A stretch of DNA of 64,000 bases from Psychrobacillus sp. FSL H8-0483 (GCF_038637725.1 NZ_CP152052.1:1967501-2031500); one strand, 5' to 3'; shown: positions 7,520-15,880, numbered from the stretch's first letter. Translations and numbers: made by a program. The notes: a model not told the origin generated them from the sequence alone.

Positions 7520-8059
7520 TTGAAGAAAATTTTTATTATAAGGCATTGTGAGGCTCATGGACAGTCATTTGAAGCACAACTTACAGATAGAGGGATTAAA
7601 CAAGCGTTCGATTTATCAGAGTTTTTTTCTAATATTAGAATCGACCGAATTATCTCCAGTCCATATGAACGTGCAATTCAATCCGTACAACCACTTGCTA
7701 AACGATTAAAAATTGAGATAGAGATTAATCACCAATTAACAGAACGTATACTTAGCAATAAAAACCTTTCTGATTGGTTTGAAAAACTAAGAGAAACATT
7801 TGTTGATATTGATTTAAAACTTGAAGGAGGAGAGTCCAGTCAAGAAGCAATGAAACGGATAGTTGAAGTTGCAGAAGAAATTTTTAACGATGTAACCCAA
7901 AATACAATTATTGTTACGCATGGGAATATAATGTCATTACTTTTAAAGTATTTTAATAATGATTTCGGATTCGATGATTGGAAAAATCTTAGTAATCCTG
8001 ACGTATTTCTCTTAAAAAATGAAAGTAATCAAGTAACTTATGAACGATTATGGAAATAA
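7520..8059 (+). CDS. Histidine phosphatase family protein (phosphoglycerate-mutase-like)
   Basis: The start is taken as TTG 7520, 6 bases after GGAGTG (179 residues); GTG 7511 in frame is the alternative. The N-terminal RHCEAHGQ carries the catalytic RH dyad (usually RHGE/RHAE). SSPYERAIQSVQ holds the second conserved Arg and IIVTHGNIMS the second catalytic His. The histidine phosphatase branch covers phosphatases with a phospho-His intermediate; members of this size include PhoE/GpmB-like enzymes of uncertain substrate. It is cytosolic and monocistronic. Confidence 0.85.
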   Translation: MKKIFIIRHCEAHGQSFEAQLTDRGIKQAFDLSEFFSNIRIDRIISSPYERAIQSVQPLAKRLKIEIEINHQLTERILSNKNLSDWFEKLRETFVDIDLKLEGGESSQEAMKRIVEVAEEIFNDVTQNTIIVTHGNIMSLLLKYFNNDFGFDDWKNLSNPDVFLLKNESNQVTYERLWK

Positions 8060-8181
8060 AATAGGAAAAGTATTGTCAATTTGTGAAGTATTGGACTTAA
8101 ACTACCATGAAAATTAAAAAACTCTTGTAAAACAGTAAAAGTGCATAACACACAAATCCAATATTTGAGGGAGGGAAAATT

Positions 8182-8688
8182 ATGAGTATTGATAAAGATA
8201 GACTTTTTTTAGAAATGGCATTGGAAGAGGCAGAGCAAGCATTAAAGGAAAATACATACCCAGTAGGGGCAGTAATTGTTGATGAAAACTTTAACTTAAT
8301 TTCAAGAGGACGAAATAGAGTACATCCAGCAAAAGATGTAACTGCTCACGCGGAAATTGATGCTATAAGAAATGCGGGTCAAGCAATATTTAATGCAAAA
8401 ATAAAAAGAGAAAAATTCACAATATACACTTCATTAGAGCCTTGTCCTATGTGTACTGGTGGGATTTTATTTGCAAATATCAAAAGAGTAGTTTGGCTTC
8501 TAAATGACGACTTAGGATTTGGTGGTTATAGAAAAATACAAGATACTAAGGTCTTCGATGAAAGGTTTAATGTAGTAGAAATGATTGAACAACCATATGA
8601 AGACCTAAAGAATAGGCAAAAAGAGCTTATGAGTAAATGGGCAATTAATCCGAATAATGTTATAAACTTACGAAATGCAATAAAATAG
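8182..8688 (+). CDS. Zinc-dependent nucleoside/nucleobase deaminase
   Basis: This 168-residue cytidine-deaminase-fold enzyme has zinc ligands H56-A-E58 (with the proton-shuttle Glu) and P87-C88-x2-C91. A GAGGGAGGG ribosome site precedes the ATG. The extended C-terminus resembles guanine-deaminase-like or CMP/dCMP-type deaminases in Bacillus rather than the shorter TadA. It probably deaminates a free base or nucleoside for salvage. It is a single gene followed by a module-B repeat that carries a short terminator-like stem. Confidence 0.85.
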   Translation: MSIDKDRLFLEMALEEAEQALKENTYPVGAVIVDENFNLISRGRNRVHPAKDVTAHAEIDAIRNAGQAIFNAKIKREKFTIYTSLEPCPMCTGGILFANIKRVVWLLNDDLGFGGYRKIQDTKVFDERFNVVEMIEQPYEDLKNRQKELMSKWAINPNNVINLRNAIK

Positions 8689-8690
8689 AA

Positions 8691-8842
8691 TTTACTTATT
8701 CAACTAACGAATGCTTTAGTTAAACAAGACCATCAATTATTAGATGGTCTATTTTTATGATCAAAATATCAAGTAGATTTCGGCGATCTATTCTGAAATG
8801 CTACACTTAATATAACACTGCGGGTTAGTTTAACAAGGAATG
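8691..8842. repeat. Interspersed repeat, module B
   Basis: This copy has arms TTATTCAACTAACGAATGCT and GGGTTAGTTTAACAAGG. In between is GACCATCAATTATTAGATGG, a stem followed by TCTATTTTTATG, then ATCAAGTAGATTTCGGCGAT and CTATTCTGAAATGCTACACT. It follows the deaminase stop by a few bases, like a hitch-hiking terminator. Confidence 0.75.
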
Positions 8843-8882
8843 CTTTTTAGAATTTACGAAGTTCTTAACGAGGGGGATGTTT

Positions 8883-9465
8883 ATGGATTTCAAAGATTTG
8901 AAAGAAGAACTTTCTTCATTTACTGAGACTAATTATTTTGATTCACCAATATCTTCGTGAGAAAGCATCAAATCCTTCAAAGTTAAAACAAATTATTATT
9001 AAAGCTGAAGTATTGTTAGAAAAAATGAAAGAAGAAACTTCAATTATTACAAATGAAAAGTATTTTCTTTAAGGAACATTAGGGAATCTTTATAGAATAT
9101 ATGGGAAGCCCAAAACTGCAAATAACTATTTAGCATTAAACCTTAAGCATGCAATCGAGGAAAAGAACTATATCAGAGAAATCGTCTCTTTGATTCGTCT
9201 TGGAGAGGCTTTGAAATATGATAATAAACATGAAGAAGCATTAGAGAAATTTAATCATGCTTTGATTAAATGTTATGCGAATGAAAATGCCTACTTAGAT
9301 TTTGCTTTTCAACACAAAGGTAAGTGTCTCTTAGAATTAAGTAGAGTTGAAGAAGCGATAATATGCTTTCGAGAAGCGTTAGAACTTAGAAAATTAAAAT
9401 GTAATTCATTATTGATTAGCTCTACTGAACAAGCCATAGAGTTCGCACAGGGTCTACAGAATTAA
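8883..9465 (+). pseudogene. Broken tetratricopeptide-repeat protein gene
   Basis: A GAGGGGGATG site precedes ATG 8883 (MDFKDLKEELSSFTETNYFD). The frame then shifts near 8942 and later holds an in-frame TAA at 9070-9072. The rest is open to 9465. The downstream part has TPR-like helix pairs (YRIYGKPKTANNYLALNL; LGEALKYDNKHEEALEKFN; HKGKCLLELSRVEEAIICF). With two lesions it is a pseudogene of a TPR protein of about 190 residues, perhaps Rap-like or a binding partner of a lost neighbour. The function is unknown. Confidence 0.7.
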
Positions 9466-9500
9466 ATAGTAACTTGTTTAACTAACGAGGTGCATTAGTA

Positions 9501-9535
9501 AAAAGGGCAACGTCTTAATGACGATGCCCTTTTTA
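9501..9535. terminator. Bidirectional intrinsic terminator
   Basis: AAAAAGGGCAACGTC, a short loop and GACGATGCCCTTTTTAATT form a stem with A-run and T-run flanks. It ends both the TPR remnant and the convergent SET-domain gene. Confidence 0.75.
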
Positions 9536-9599
9536 ATTAACAGTACTTTTGATAAAACTCTTTACAGTAATTTTAGGGTACAGCCAAAATTTTAAAAAT

Positions 9600-10199
9600 T
9601 TATTTTCCGTCTTCGTCATCGATAAATAACGTGAGAATGGAATCTAGTGGTACAGTTCCATTAGCAACCGCATTTACTTTGTCAATATATTGCTCCCTAA
9701 TTAAATGTTTTAGCGGTTGTTTTACCGCATTGAAATACTTAAACGCTTCTCTTGCCATCTCATCCCATTCTGCATAATATATTAAATAGTCATTTGCAGT
9801 CACTTTTGTTCTTGATGTTTCTTCTTCAGGTATACATTCAAACTCTTCATCCTCACCGCATGCTCCATAATCAGATGTTAATTGTTCACCAGGTTGAATG
9901 TCTATCGCAGCCAACTGAAAATCATAAGCTGTATCTACACAATTTGGATTGAAGCTATGATTCATATATTTTGCGTGATCCCAATGAAGAATATATATGC
10001 CGTCAGTATCTAAATAGGTGTATTTATTTATATACTCTTTTCGCAAATCATCAAGACTTTTAATATATTCCTCTGTAAGAATCATATCCAATTCATCTTT
10101 AATCCAGACAATGGTTCCTTTAGGGATTAATTTTGTTGCAAACACACCAACGCCTACTTCCTCACTTACATACCGAATTTCTGTATCTGGGTGCATCAT
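9600..10199 (-). CDS. SET-domain protein (putative lysine methyltransferase)
   Basis: The frame is open further upstream, but AAGGAGG lies about 9 bases before ATG 10199, giving 199 residues. The N-terminal VGVGVFATKLIPKGTIVW is the SET opening (GxGvfA...ipkGt.i). KYMNHSFNPNC carries the NHS motif that closes the S-adenosylmethionine pocket, and PGEQLTSDYG gives the catalytic Tyr near the pseudoknot. A Cys-rich end of the post-SET type is absent. Bacterial SET proteins methylate lysines of unknown targets; some came by transfer from eukaryotes. It is a single gene, convergent with the TPR pseudogene. Confidence 0.82.
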   Translation of the reverse strand: MMHPDTEIRYVSEEVGVGVFATKLIPKGTIVWIKDELDMILTEEYIKSLDDLRKEYINKYTYLDTDGIYILHWDHAKYMNHSFNPNCVDTAYDFQLAAIDIQPGEQLTSDYGACGEDEEFECIPEEETSRTKVTANDYLIYYAEWDEMAREAFKYFNAVKQPLKHLIREQYIDKVNAVANGTVPLDSILTLFIDDEDGK

Positions 10200-10340
10200 T
10201 TTGTTATTCCTCCTTAATATTGAATTCCCATTAAATGATAGGTTACACCTCATTAGTGTGGAAATGGATCGTTTCACGAAATCGGATTTTTCCAATTATT
10301 TTTATGCTATTACTTTACGTTTGGAGTAGGCTCACTTTAT

Positions 10341-10660
10341 TTTCTTCAATGGACTATTGAGTCCGTCCGTATTATAAAGTTAGCTAGTTCTTACTAGTTA
10401 ACTTTTTTCGCGTTATACCTAACGAAATCCAAGCTTGTTTTCCTACCTTCATTAAAATTATTGGATTTAGCATTTTTTAAATCCCTTCATAGGGTGTAGT
10501 ATAAGCTATGTATAATTTATGAAAAGACTTAGACTTAGACCCATGTTCGGCAACTTTGCGTGGAATGATTTGATTTTGAATTGTTCTGTAAATCGCCACC
10601 TATACAGTCACACTCCAATTGTCGTTTGAAAACAATTGTTCATTAGCTTTATCGTATGTT
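10341..10660. repeat. Diverged duplicate of a segment also at 58327-58860
   Basis: This segment shares TTCTTCAATGGACT, the hairpin block AAAGTTAGCTAGTTCTTACT and TAGTTAACTTTTTT. Further on it shares GCTATGTATAAT, ACCCATGTTCG and GATTTGATTTTGAATTGTTC-like text with the region after the cotG-like gene, about 48 kb away. Spacing differs (the second copy has extra sequence). It may be the downstream flank of a lost paralogue. Confidence 0.5.
10376..10408 (+). terminator. Intrinsic terminator
   Basis: AAAGTTAGCTAGT, loop TCTT and ACTAGTTAACTTTTTT. It is near-identical to the terminator at 58361-58395, but no intact gene now precedes it. Confidence 0.65.
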
Positions 10661-10750
10661 TTGTATACTATACGTGTATAAAAAATGTATGAGATTTTTG
10701 TGTGAATTGAAACATTAATAAAAACTCTTTATTTTACGAATTTAAAGTAA

Positions 10751-10783
10751 TAAAAAACGGACAGAATTTTTTTCTGTCTGTTC
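10751..10783 (-). terminator. Possible minus-strand terminator
   Basis: Read on the minus strand, ACAGACAGAAAA and TTCTGTCCGT pair and are followed by TTTTTATT. No minus-strand gene ends here now. Confidence 0.4.
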
Positions 10784-10950
10784 TGATTCTTAAAATGAGT
10801 TTTTGCGTATATCTGACTTCAATCTAGACGTTGGTTATTGGCTATCTGAGTTTTTGGAGCATATATAAAAAAGGTATAGGCAAAGGTCCACTTAATTGAA
10901 TATTGTGTTTTGATTGATTTTTTTTCGGCTACCCACGTTATGAAAAATGA

Positions 10951-10997
10951 TTGACTTTATTAACAATACCGTTGATAATGATAATTATTATCAATTG
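10951..10997 (+). promoter_or_regulatory. Fur-box-overlapped promoter
   Basis: A -35 TTGACT (10951-10956) and -10 GATAAT (10974-10979) are spaced by 17 bases. The -10 lies inside GATAATGATAATTATTATC (10974-10992), which differs from the classic 19-bp Fur box at one base. Iron-bound Fur would occlude the promoter, so transcription of the downstream degenerate ORF and DoxX gene is predicted to be iron-repressed. Confidence 0.8.
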
Positions 10998-11019
10998 TCT
11001 TTTTAAAGGAGGAGTTTTC

Positions 11020-11180
11020 AATAGTTACTAAAAAATATTTATTCGTCATACATACTAATTCTACTTCTGCTATACATAGGGTGGAAATGGCTACATGCTA
11101 GTTGGGGGAAGATTACCGGAGAAGTTGTTATTTCTTGGGCAATTAAACAAGTAACTGATCTAAAGTCGCCAAATTATTAA
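11020..11180 (+). pseudogene. Degenerate small membrane-protein ORF under Fur control
   Basis: An AAAGGAGGAG ribosome site is followed by ATAGTTACTAAAAAATA, where a start codon is expected but none exists. One frame begins VTKKYLFVIH. After a shift another frame continues LILLLLYIGWKWLHAS then WGKITGEVVISWAIKQVTDL to a stop near 11180. The pieces fit a 50-60 residue single-pass membrane protein that has lost its start codon and suffered a frameshift. The family is not recognised. Confidence 0.4.
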
Positions 11181-11251
11181 GTTTTTTATATACCTTTTAG
11201 GTAGAAATTCACTTGTGACATCAAAATATTAATTTGTTAAGAGGCTATTAT

Positions 11252-11794
11252 ATGAAAAAATCAATCAATGATATTATTTTTAAATCTCTAGTTGTGCTAA
11301 TGAGAGTGTTTTTTGGACTAGGATGGTTTTTAGCGGGATTAACTAAAATGACAGGTAAAACTGGGGAAGTATCATGGTACTACCAACCTACTGTATTTCT
11401 TACAGAATATTTGACAAAAGCATTAGAAAAGCCAAATGTCCCAGTATTTTATAAGGACTTCATTGATGGGGTAGCGTTACATCATGTTCCATTTTTTAAT
11501 TACTCAATACCACTTGTCCAAATAATGTTAGGTGTATTCCTAATAGTTGGATTTATGACAATACCTGCTATTTGTATTTGCTTATTCATGCATATTAATT
11601 TCATCCTATCGGGTAATATGAATTTAATTAGCTTGACTCTCTATACGTCTGCTTTTGGATTGTTATTCTTTAGGAATGATGCTTTGATTTTAAGTTTGGA
11701 CCGATATTTTAAAATTGAAGATTTATTCAAAGTAAAGAAACCTAATCATCATAAGCGAACAAGCATTCAAAAAAAGTTAAACTACAAATTATAA
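11252..11794 (+). CDS. DoxX-family membrane protein
   Basis: The chosen start is ATG 11252 (AAGAGG about 9 bases upstream), giving 180 residues; the frame extends 6 codons further upstream from a TTG. Four hydrophobic segments and the opening RVFFGLGWFLAGLTKMTG match the DoxX fold. DoxX proteins are small quinone-linked or redox-associated membrane subunits, named after an archaeal terminal oxidase subunit. The basic C-terminal tail (KKPNHHKRTSIQKK) is cytosolic. It lies about 250 bases behind a Fur-box promoter with no other promoter obvious, so iron limitation may induce it. Confidence 0.78.
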   Translation: MKKSINDIIFKSLVVLMRVFFGLGWFLAGLTKMTGKTGEVSWYYQPTVFLTEYLTKALEKPNVPVFYKDFIDGVALHHVPFFNYSIPLVQIMLGVFLIVGFMTIPAICICLFMHINFILSGNMNLISLTLYTSAFGLLFFRNDALILSLDRYFKIEDLFKVKKPNHHKRTSIQKKLNYKL

Positions 11795-11838
11795 TTAAAG
11801 AGACTGGCTTGATAACAGGGTAGTTAGTTGAAAAAGGG

Positions 11839-11878
11839 AGGACATTACATATTGTGTAAATGTGTAATGTCCTTTTAT
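11839..11878 (+). terminator. Intrinsic terminator after DoxX gene
   Basis: GGACATTACA and TGTAATGTCC pair around an AT-rich loop and are followed by TTTTATTT. Confidence 0.7.
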
Positions 11879-11974
11879 TTCTTTGCCTTACATTAATTTA
11901 GGTTTAGATAACTTCACGAAATGGCTGTTTTCATTACATCATTAATGAACATATTAATATAAAAACTTATTCAT

Positions 11975-12505
11975 CTAAATGGATATATCTTCATTATCAT
12001 ATTTCAACCATAGTCGTTTGTCATAAAACTTCTCAAAAACAATACCCATTAAATAGTAAAATACAAGACCAAAACAAATATGAATGAGTGTAAACTTAAC
12101 TCCAAAAGAAACAAATTCATATACAACAACTGGTAATTTTGCAGTTGTCCAAACTCCTAAAAAAAATACAACGTTACGTATGCTTGCTCCTTTTTTTAAC
12201 AATAGAACAGCAATTGGAAAAGCTAAATAGAGGGGACCAGCTGCAATAACACCTAATAATAGCGAGAACAAGATACCATAGATTCCAGATTTTTTTCCCA
12301 TGTATTTAATTAGTGTTTCTTTCTCCACCCATTTATCAAGTAAACCTACGAATATTAAGACAGGAGGAAGGAGAAACAGCATATTTAAGATGCTGTTTCC
12401 AGTTAATTCAAATGCCTTCCATCCAAGTGATTGATTTATTAAAGTAAGAATAATAAGGCCAAATAGTAAAATGAAAAAGAAACGATATTTTTTTAATTCA
12501 TTCAT
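11975..12505 (-). CDS. Permease, second half-size gene
   Basis: The start is ATG 12505, overlapping the upstream stop in an ATGA tetrad, which implies translational coupling (176 residues). It is a membrane protein with about four or five helices and the Gly/Pro-rich stretch LLLGVIAAGPLYLAFPIAVL. Together with the next gene it resembles the two repeats of the permease family that includes YraQ/ArsP-type proteins (DUF318/UPF0718), here split over two genes. The substrate is unknown; ArsP relatives move organoarsenicals, but nothing else here points to arsenic. Confidence 0.65.
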   Translation of the reverse strand: MNELKKYRFFFILLFGLIILTLINQSLGWKAFELTGNSILNMLFLLPPVLIFVGLLDKWVEKETLIKYMGKKSGIYGILFSLLLGVIAAGPLYLAFPIAVLLLKKGASIRNVVFFLGVWTTAKLPVVVYEFVSFGVKFTLIHICFGLVFYYLMGIVFEKFYDKRLWLKYDNEDISI

Positions 12506-12984
12506 ACCATCACCACCCAAATAATATAAGCAAATATAACAGACATTAGTATTCCAGCTGCATTGCGTGTATAAGCAAAACTTCGACCAAATAATTTTTG
12601 TTCCATAGGTAAAGATACGATTCCTACTGACATTAATGAAGACATTAATGCAGCTACTTGTGGTAGGCCAGCACCATTTTGGACTAACGTTTCTCCAAGA
12701 GGAAATACAATAAAGCTTGGAATTAGTGCAACAGATCCAATTAATGTAGCATTAGCAATACCTATCAATCCAGACTTTTCTCCAATGATTGAAGAAATTA
12801 AAGTTGGAGTTAATAAAGATAGTGATATTCCAACGAAAAGCATAACTGATAGAATATCAGGTAAAATATTACAAAACATTTTCCATGACTTTAATACAGC
12901 ATCTTTTGTTTTATTTCGATCCTTTATAAAAGAAATACTAGTAAGAATTATAGCTATCGCGTAAAGGATAGTACCATTAATCAT
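12502..12984 (-). CDS. Permease, first half-size gene
   Basis: This 160-residue membrane protein has an N-terminal helix, a basic loop (KDRNKTKDA) and further helices. It contains GEKSGLIGIANATLIGSVAL and PSFIVFPLGETLVQNGAG, in which the repeated G-x-x-x-x-P pattern is typical of this permease family. It starts 8 bases before the PadR stop codon and overlaps the second permease gene by 4 bases, so the three genes form one operon. The halves probably assemble as a heterodimer. Confidence 0.68.
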   Translation of the reverse strand: MINGTILYAIAIILTSISFIKDRNKTKDAVLKSWKMFCNILPDILSVMLFVGISLSLLTPTLISSIIGEKSGLIGIANATLIGSVALIPSFIVFPLGETLVQNGAGLPQVAALMSSLMSVGIVSLPMEQKLFGRSFAYTRNAAGILMSVIFAYIIWVVMV

Positions 12985-13318
12985 GACTAGACTTCTTCCA
13001 TACTTTATATTTGTTTAAGAAAAATGATAAATTCTGAAGTTTTGTTTCAATATTTATTTGAAATTCTTCTAATTTTCTTTTTCCAGCTTCAGTAATTTTG
13101 TACATCTTGATTGGCTTATCTTGTTCAGATGTACCCAAATAAGACTCAACAGCACCTTCACTCTCTAATTGTTTTAGTGTGCGATATAATATAGCACTAT
13201 CAATTGGATTGGCGGGAAGCTCTTCCTCACATTTCTGTAAAAGTTTCCCTCCATAGCTATCTCCCTCAGTCAAAAACAGTAATAGAAATGCACCTGTATG
13301 CCTTCCTGTATGTTTCAT
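12977..13318 (-). CDS. PadR-family transcriptional regulator
   Basis: Start ATG 13318 is chosen because GGAGG lies about 9 bases upstream; the frame extends 21 codons further without a better site (113 residues). The winged helix is recognisable from GAFLLLFLTEGDSYGGKLLQ through SAILYRTLKQLESEGAVESY, followed by the wing and KMYKITEAGKRKLEEF. A C-terminal helix would dimerise. PadR proteins usually repress neighbouring detoxification or transport genes and release DNA on ligand binding. A long perfect palindrome lies just upstream, so it probably regulates itself and the downstream permease pair. Confidence 0.85.
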   Translation of the reverse strand: MKHTGRHTGAFLLLFLTEGDSYGGKLLQKCEEELPANPIDSAILYRTLKQLESEGAVESYLGTSEQDKPIKMYKITEAGKRKLEEFQINIETKLQNLSFFLNKYKVWKKSSHD

Positions 13319-13373
13319 AAATACCCAACCTCCGTAATTCAAAATTTTTTTCTTTAAAATTAAAATGTATACC

Positions 13374-13436
13374 GTTAACAACAGTATACTGTTGTTAACA
13401 GTTAAGTGTTACTGACAGTATACAGTTGATTGAATG
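13374..13436. promoter_or_regulatory. PadR operator: 26-bp perfect palindrome plus half-site
   Basis: From 13374 to 13399 the sequence is a perfect palindrome centred on AACAACAGTATACTGTTGTT. A related ACTGACAGTATACAGT follows at about 13411-13426, and GTATAC also occurs at 13367. Paired AGTAT/ATACT half-sites are typical of PadR operators. It sits about 56 bases upstream of the padR start, so autorepression is likely. Confidence 0.72.
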
Positions 13437-13765
13437 TCAGTTCAACTATAAAATATCTAACAAGATTTTTCTTTCTGTTCATATCTAATTAATTGAAATA
13501 CATAAAAGGAATTGACAAAGTCAACAAAATGAATGAAACAGAAGAAGGAAATCGGATTTATGATATTGAATTATTGGATTAACAGCGATGTTTGAGTTCA
13601 AGATGGATTTTTGCGGGGATCTTTTTCGTATTTGACTTAACGGGTGAGGTTAGATGAGTAATCTTTTTTTTCGCGTTAGCGATTTTGTATGTGGTAAGTA
13701 GAAGTTATAAGATCCCATCTTACTTGAATATATCTAGATAAAGACTGTAAATGGAGGGCATGTTT

Positions 13766-14233
13766 ATGGCATTAGTTTCGATTTATACTGTTGGCAGGCT
13801 AAACCACCCCTATGATCACCCTGCCTCTCGTGAGTTTTTTGAAGTGGGATATGAAGTATTCCGTCAGGCATCTGAATCAGGCCATCTTATTGAGGCGTTT
13901 TCACCAAATGGAGTGCTTTTCCCTGAAGAAGCCATTAAAGGGGAGGGTTTACCTATTCTTACACTAACGGTATGGAAAAACCTTCAATCCTTATATCGTT
14001 TCACCTATTCAGGTCAGCATAAACAAGCATTGCGAGATAGAAGCAAATGGATGGAGCCTTATCAAGAGAAACACCTTTCATATGTAGTGTGGTGGACAGA
14101 GAAGGTGAAGGATGTCTCATGGGAGGAGGCTTTCAAGAGATACAACTATTATATTCAGCATGGGCCCACTCCTTTTGCGTTTGACTTTAAGCACGCATTT
14201 GATGAAAAAGGGGAGACGTGCATGGTTAAATAG
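13766..14233 (+). CDS. DUF3291-domain protein
   Basis: Start ATG 13766 has GGAGG 8 bases upstream, giving 155 residues; the ATG 15 bases earlier is inside the ribosome site. The sequence matches the DUF3291 family, a ferredoxin-like heme/monooxygenase-related fold (SLYRFTYSGQHKQALRDRSKW; YVVWWTEKVKDVSWEEAFKR). It is a small cytosolic protein of unproven function; the fold suggests a monooxygenase or a binding role. It is monocistronic, with a terminator-bearing repeat downstream. Confidence 0.78.
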   Translation: MALVSIYTVGRLNHPYDHPASREFFEVGYEVFRQASESGHLIEAFSPNGVLFPEEAIKGEGLPILTLTVWKNLQSLYRFTYSGQHKQALRDRSKWMEPYQEKHLSYVVWWTEKVKDVSWEEAFKRYNYYIQHGPTPFAFDFKHAFDEKGETCMVK

Positions 14234-14284
14234 CAGGGTCTCTTGTTTATTGATAAATATTTTTTATTGGATTATTTAATGTTA

Positions 14285-14392
14285 TTCCATCATTTGCATG
14301 GATGGCTAAGGGGGGGTATTTGAAGATCTTTGAGTTGCTAGACGGCTCTTTTTTCTTGCTCAGCTAAAGGGGCAAGTTAGTTTAACAAGGAA
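14285..14392. repeat. Interspersed repeat, partial module A plus terminator module
   Basis: The copy begins with TTGCATGGATGGCTAAGG, then GAAGATCTTTGAGTTGC, GACGGCTCTTTTTTCTT, CAGCTAAAGGGGCAAG and TTAGTTTAACAAGG. The GAGTTGC/GACGGCTC stem with six T acts as a terminator for the DUF3291 gene. Confidence 0.7.
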
Positions 14393-14501
14393 ATACAGCA
14401 CCATTGTAGAATGTTCATTTAAAAATCCTAGCAGTTGACGGTGTTAATTAGTCGGCTCTGACCAGGTTTATGTCAGAAGGGTAGGGTTAAATAAAATACA
14501 T

Positions 14502-14541
14502 AAAAAAGCAGATGTTCTTTAAGAAGAAACATCTGCTTTTT
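14502..14541. terminator. Bidirectional terminator of corA
   Basis: AAAAAAGCAGATGTT and AACATCTGCTTTTT pair, with A/T runs on both sides, 9 bases beyond the corA stop. Confidence 0.8.
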
Positions 14542-14549
14542 CATATTTA

Positions 14550-15488
14550 TTAAAAGAATTTCTTTTTCCAGAAAACAATTGTTGTAATACCTGACAAAAT
14601 AAAAGAAATGCCAATTGCAACCCAAAATGCATATGGGTATTCTTGAAAAGGAATGGGAACGTTCATACCATAAAAACTTGCAACCATTGTAGGTAAAGCC
14701 ATGACAAGAGTAATAGATGTCAAAAATTTCATTACAATATTTACATTATTTGATATGACTGATGCGAAAGCATCCATCATACCACTTAAAATTGTAGTAT
14801 GTGTTTCAGCCATTTCAATTGCTTGTTGATTTTCTATAATTACATCTTCTAACAATTCTTGGTCATCTTCATACATTTTCAAGGAATTAGTTTTTAACAT
14901 TTTTTGCATAACAATGTTGTTAGATTTTAAAGAAGTTGTAAAATAAACCAAACTTTTCTCTAAATTCAGCAATGAAAAGAGTTCTTTATTTTTCATCGAT
15001 TTATGCAGTTTTTTTTCAATTGCGTCTGTTTGTTTGCTAATTTGTTTTAGATACTTGAGAAAAGAAGTTGCCATTAAATATAGGATTTGGAGCGAAAATC
15101 TTGTTTTTTTGTATGTGAAAAAATTTTTTACTTGATTCTGTGAAAAAACGTGGAAAATTGGGTTATCTTTCAAACAAACGGTAACAAAGCAATTTTTAGT
15201 TATAATCATTCCTAATGGAATCGTATCATAAATAAGATTGTCATTTTCATCTTTAGATACCAACGGAATATTAACGATGATTAGAACATTGTCATCGTCT
15301 TTTTCAATTCTTGAACGTTCCTCTTCGTCTAATGGGTCCTTTAAAAATTCAAACGGAATTTGCAATATATTTGCTACATTACTAATTTCTTGTTCGGTAG
15401 GCGAGATCAAATTAACCCAGCATCCGTCTTTAATTTCAGTTGTTTCTTGAAGAACTCCATGTTCATTTGATAAATAAATCTTTAACAT
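14550..15488 (-). CDS. corA: CorA-family divalent metal transporter
   Basis: This 312-residue protein has a GGAGG site upstream. A soluble N-terminal domain (including DEEERSRIEKDDD) and long helices precede two C-terminal membrane segments. The signature YGMNVPIPFQEYPYAFW (GMN motif) lies at the end of TM1 and a KKKFF tail follows TM2. CorA channels form pentamers that conduct Mg2+ or Co2+. The gene is monocistronic with its own terminator. No M-box-like leader is visible in the upstream 400 bases. Confidence 0.9.
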   Translation of the reverse strand: MLKIYLSNEHGVLQETTEIKDGCWVNLISPTEQEISNVANILQIPFEFLKDPLDEEERSRIEKDDDNVLIIVNIPLVSKDENDNLIYDTIPLGMIITKNCFVTVCLKDNPIFHVFSQNQVKNFFTYKKTRFSLQILYLMATSFLKYLKQISKQTDAIEKKLHKSMKNKELFSLLNLEKSLVYFTTSLKSNNIVMQKMLKTNSLKMYEDDQELLEDVIIENQQAIEMAETHTTILSGMMDAFASVISNNVNIVMKFLTSITLVMALPTMVASFYGMNVPIPFQEYPYAFWVAIGISFILSGITTIVFWKKKFF

Positions 15489-15770
15489 TGTTAAAACCTC
15501 CTCATTTTTGCGAGGAAGTCAAAAATGATCCTATCGTACATAAAGAATTGAATTTTTATCAGTATTCAACATTCTAAGGAATGGTTCGTTAATGACTTCC
15601 CCCTTGCTGGAACTGGGTTCGGGTTCGTTGCAACTTCGACTACTCAAAAAAATTCAACTCCTTATCATTAAATAAATTAAATGCCTTTAATATCATACTC
15701 TTACAGCACTTGCTTGTAAATGAATATAAAAAATCCCTCAAGGCTCACTTTAGTCGTTGTTGAAATTTCA

Positions 15771-15880
15771 ACTAACTTGTGCTTTAGCAGAACAGGGCTG
15801 TCAAAAGGGGGGGCCTTGGTGAAGTAGGCCTTCATGAATGGCTAACGGGGCAGGCTAATGAAATAAATATTTTCCCAAAC
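15771..15880. repeat. Interspersed repeat, composite copy
   Basis: TTCAACTAACTTGTGCTTTA, then GGCCTTGGTGAAGTAGGCCT, TCATGAATGGCTAACGGGGC and AGGCTAATGAAATAAAT. The internal hairpin is extended (GAAGTAGGCCTTC). It lies in the 455-base gap between corA and the serine hydrolase gene, which otherwise shows nothing recognisable. Confidence 0.65.

Noticed and set aside
10018-10329. 103-codon plus-strand frame opposite the SET-domain gene
   Set aside because: It is the shadow of a well-supported minus-strand gene with motifs and a ribosome site.
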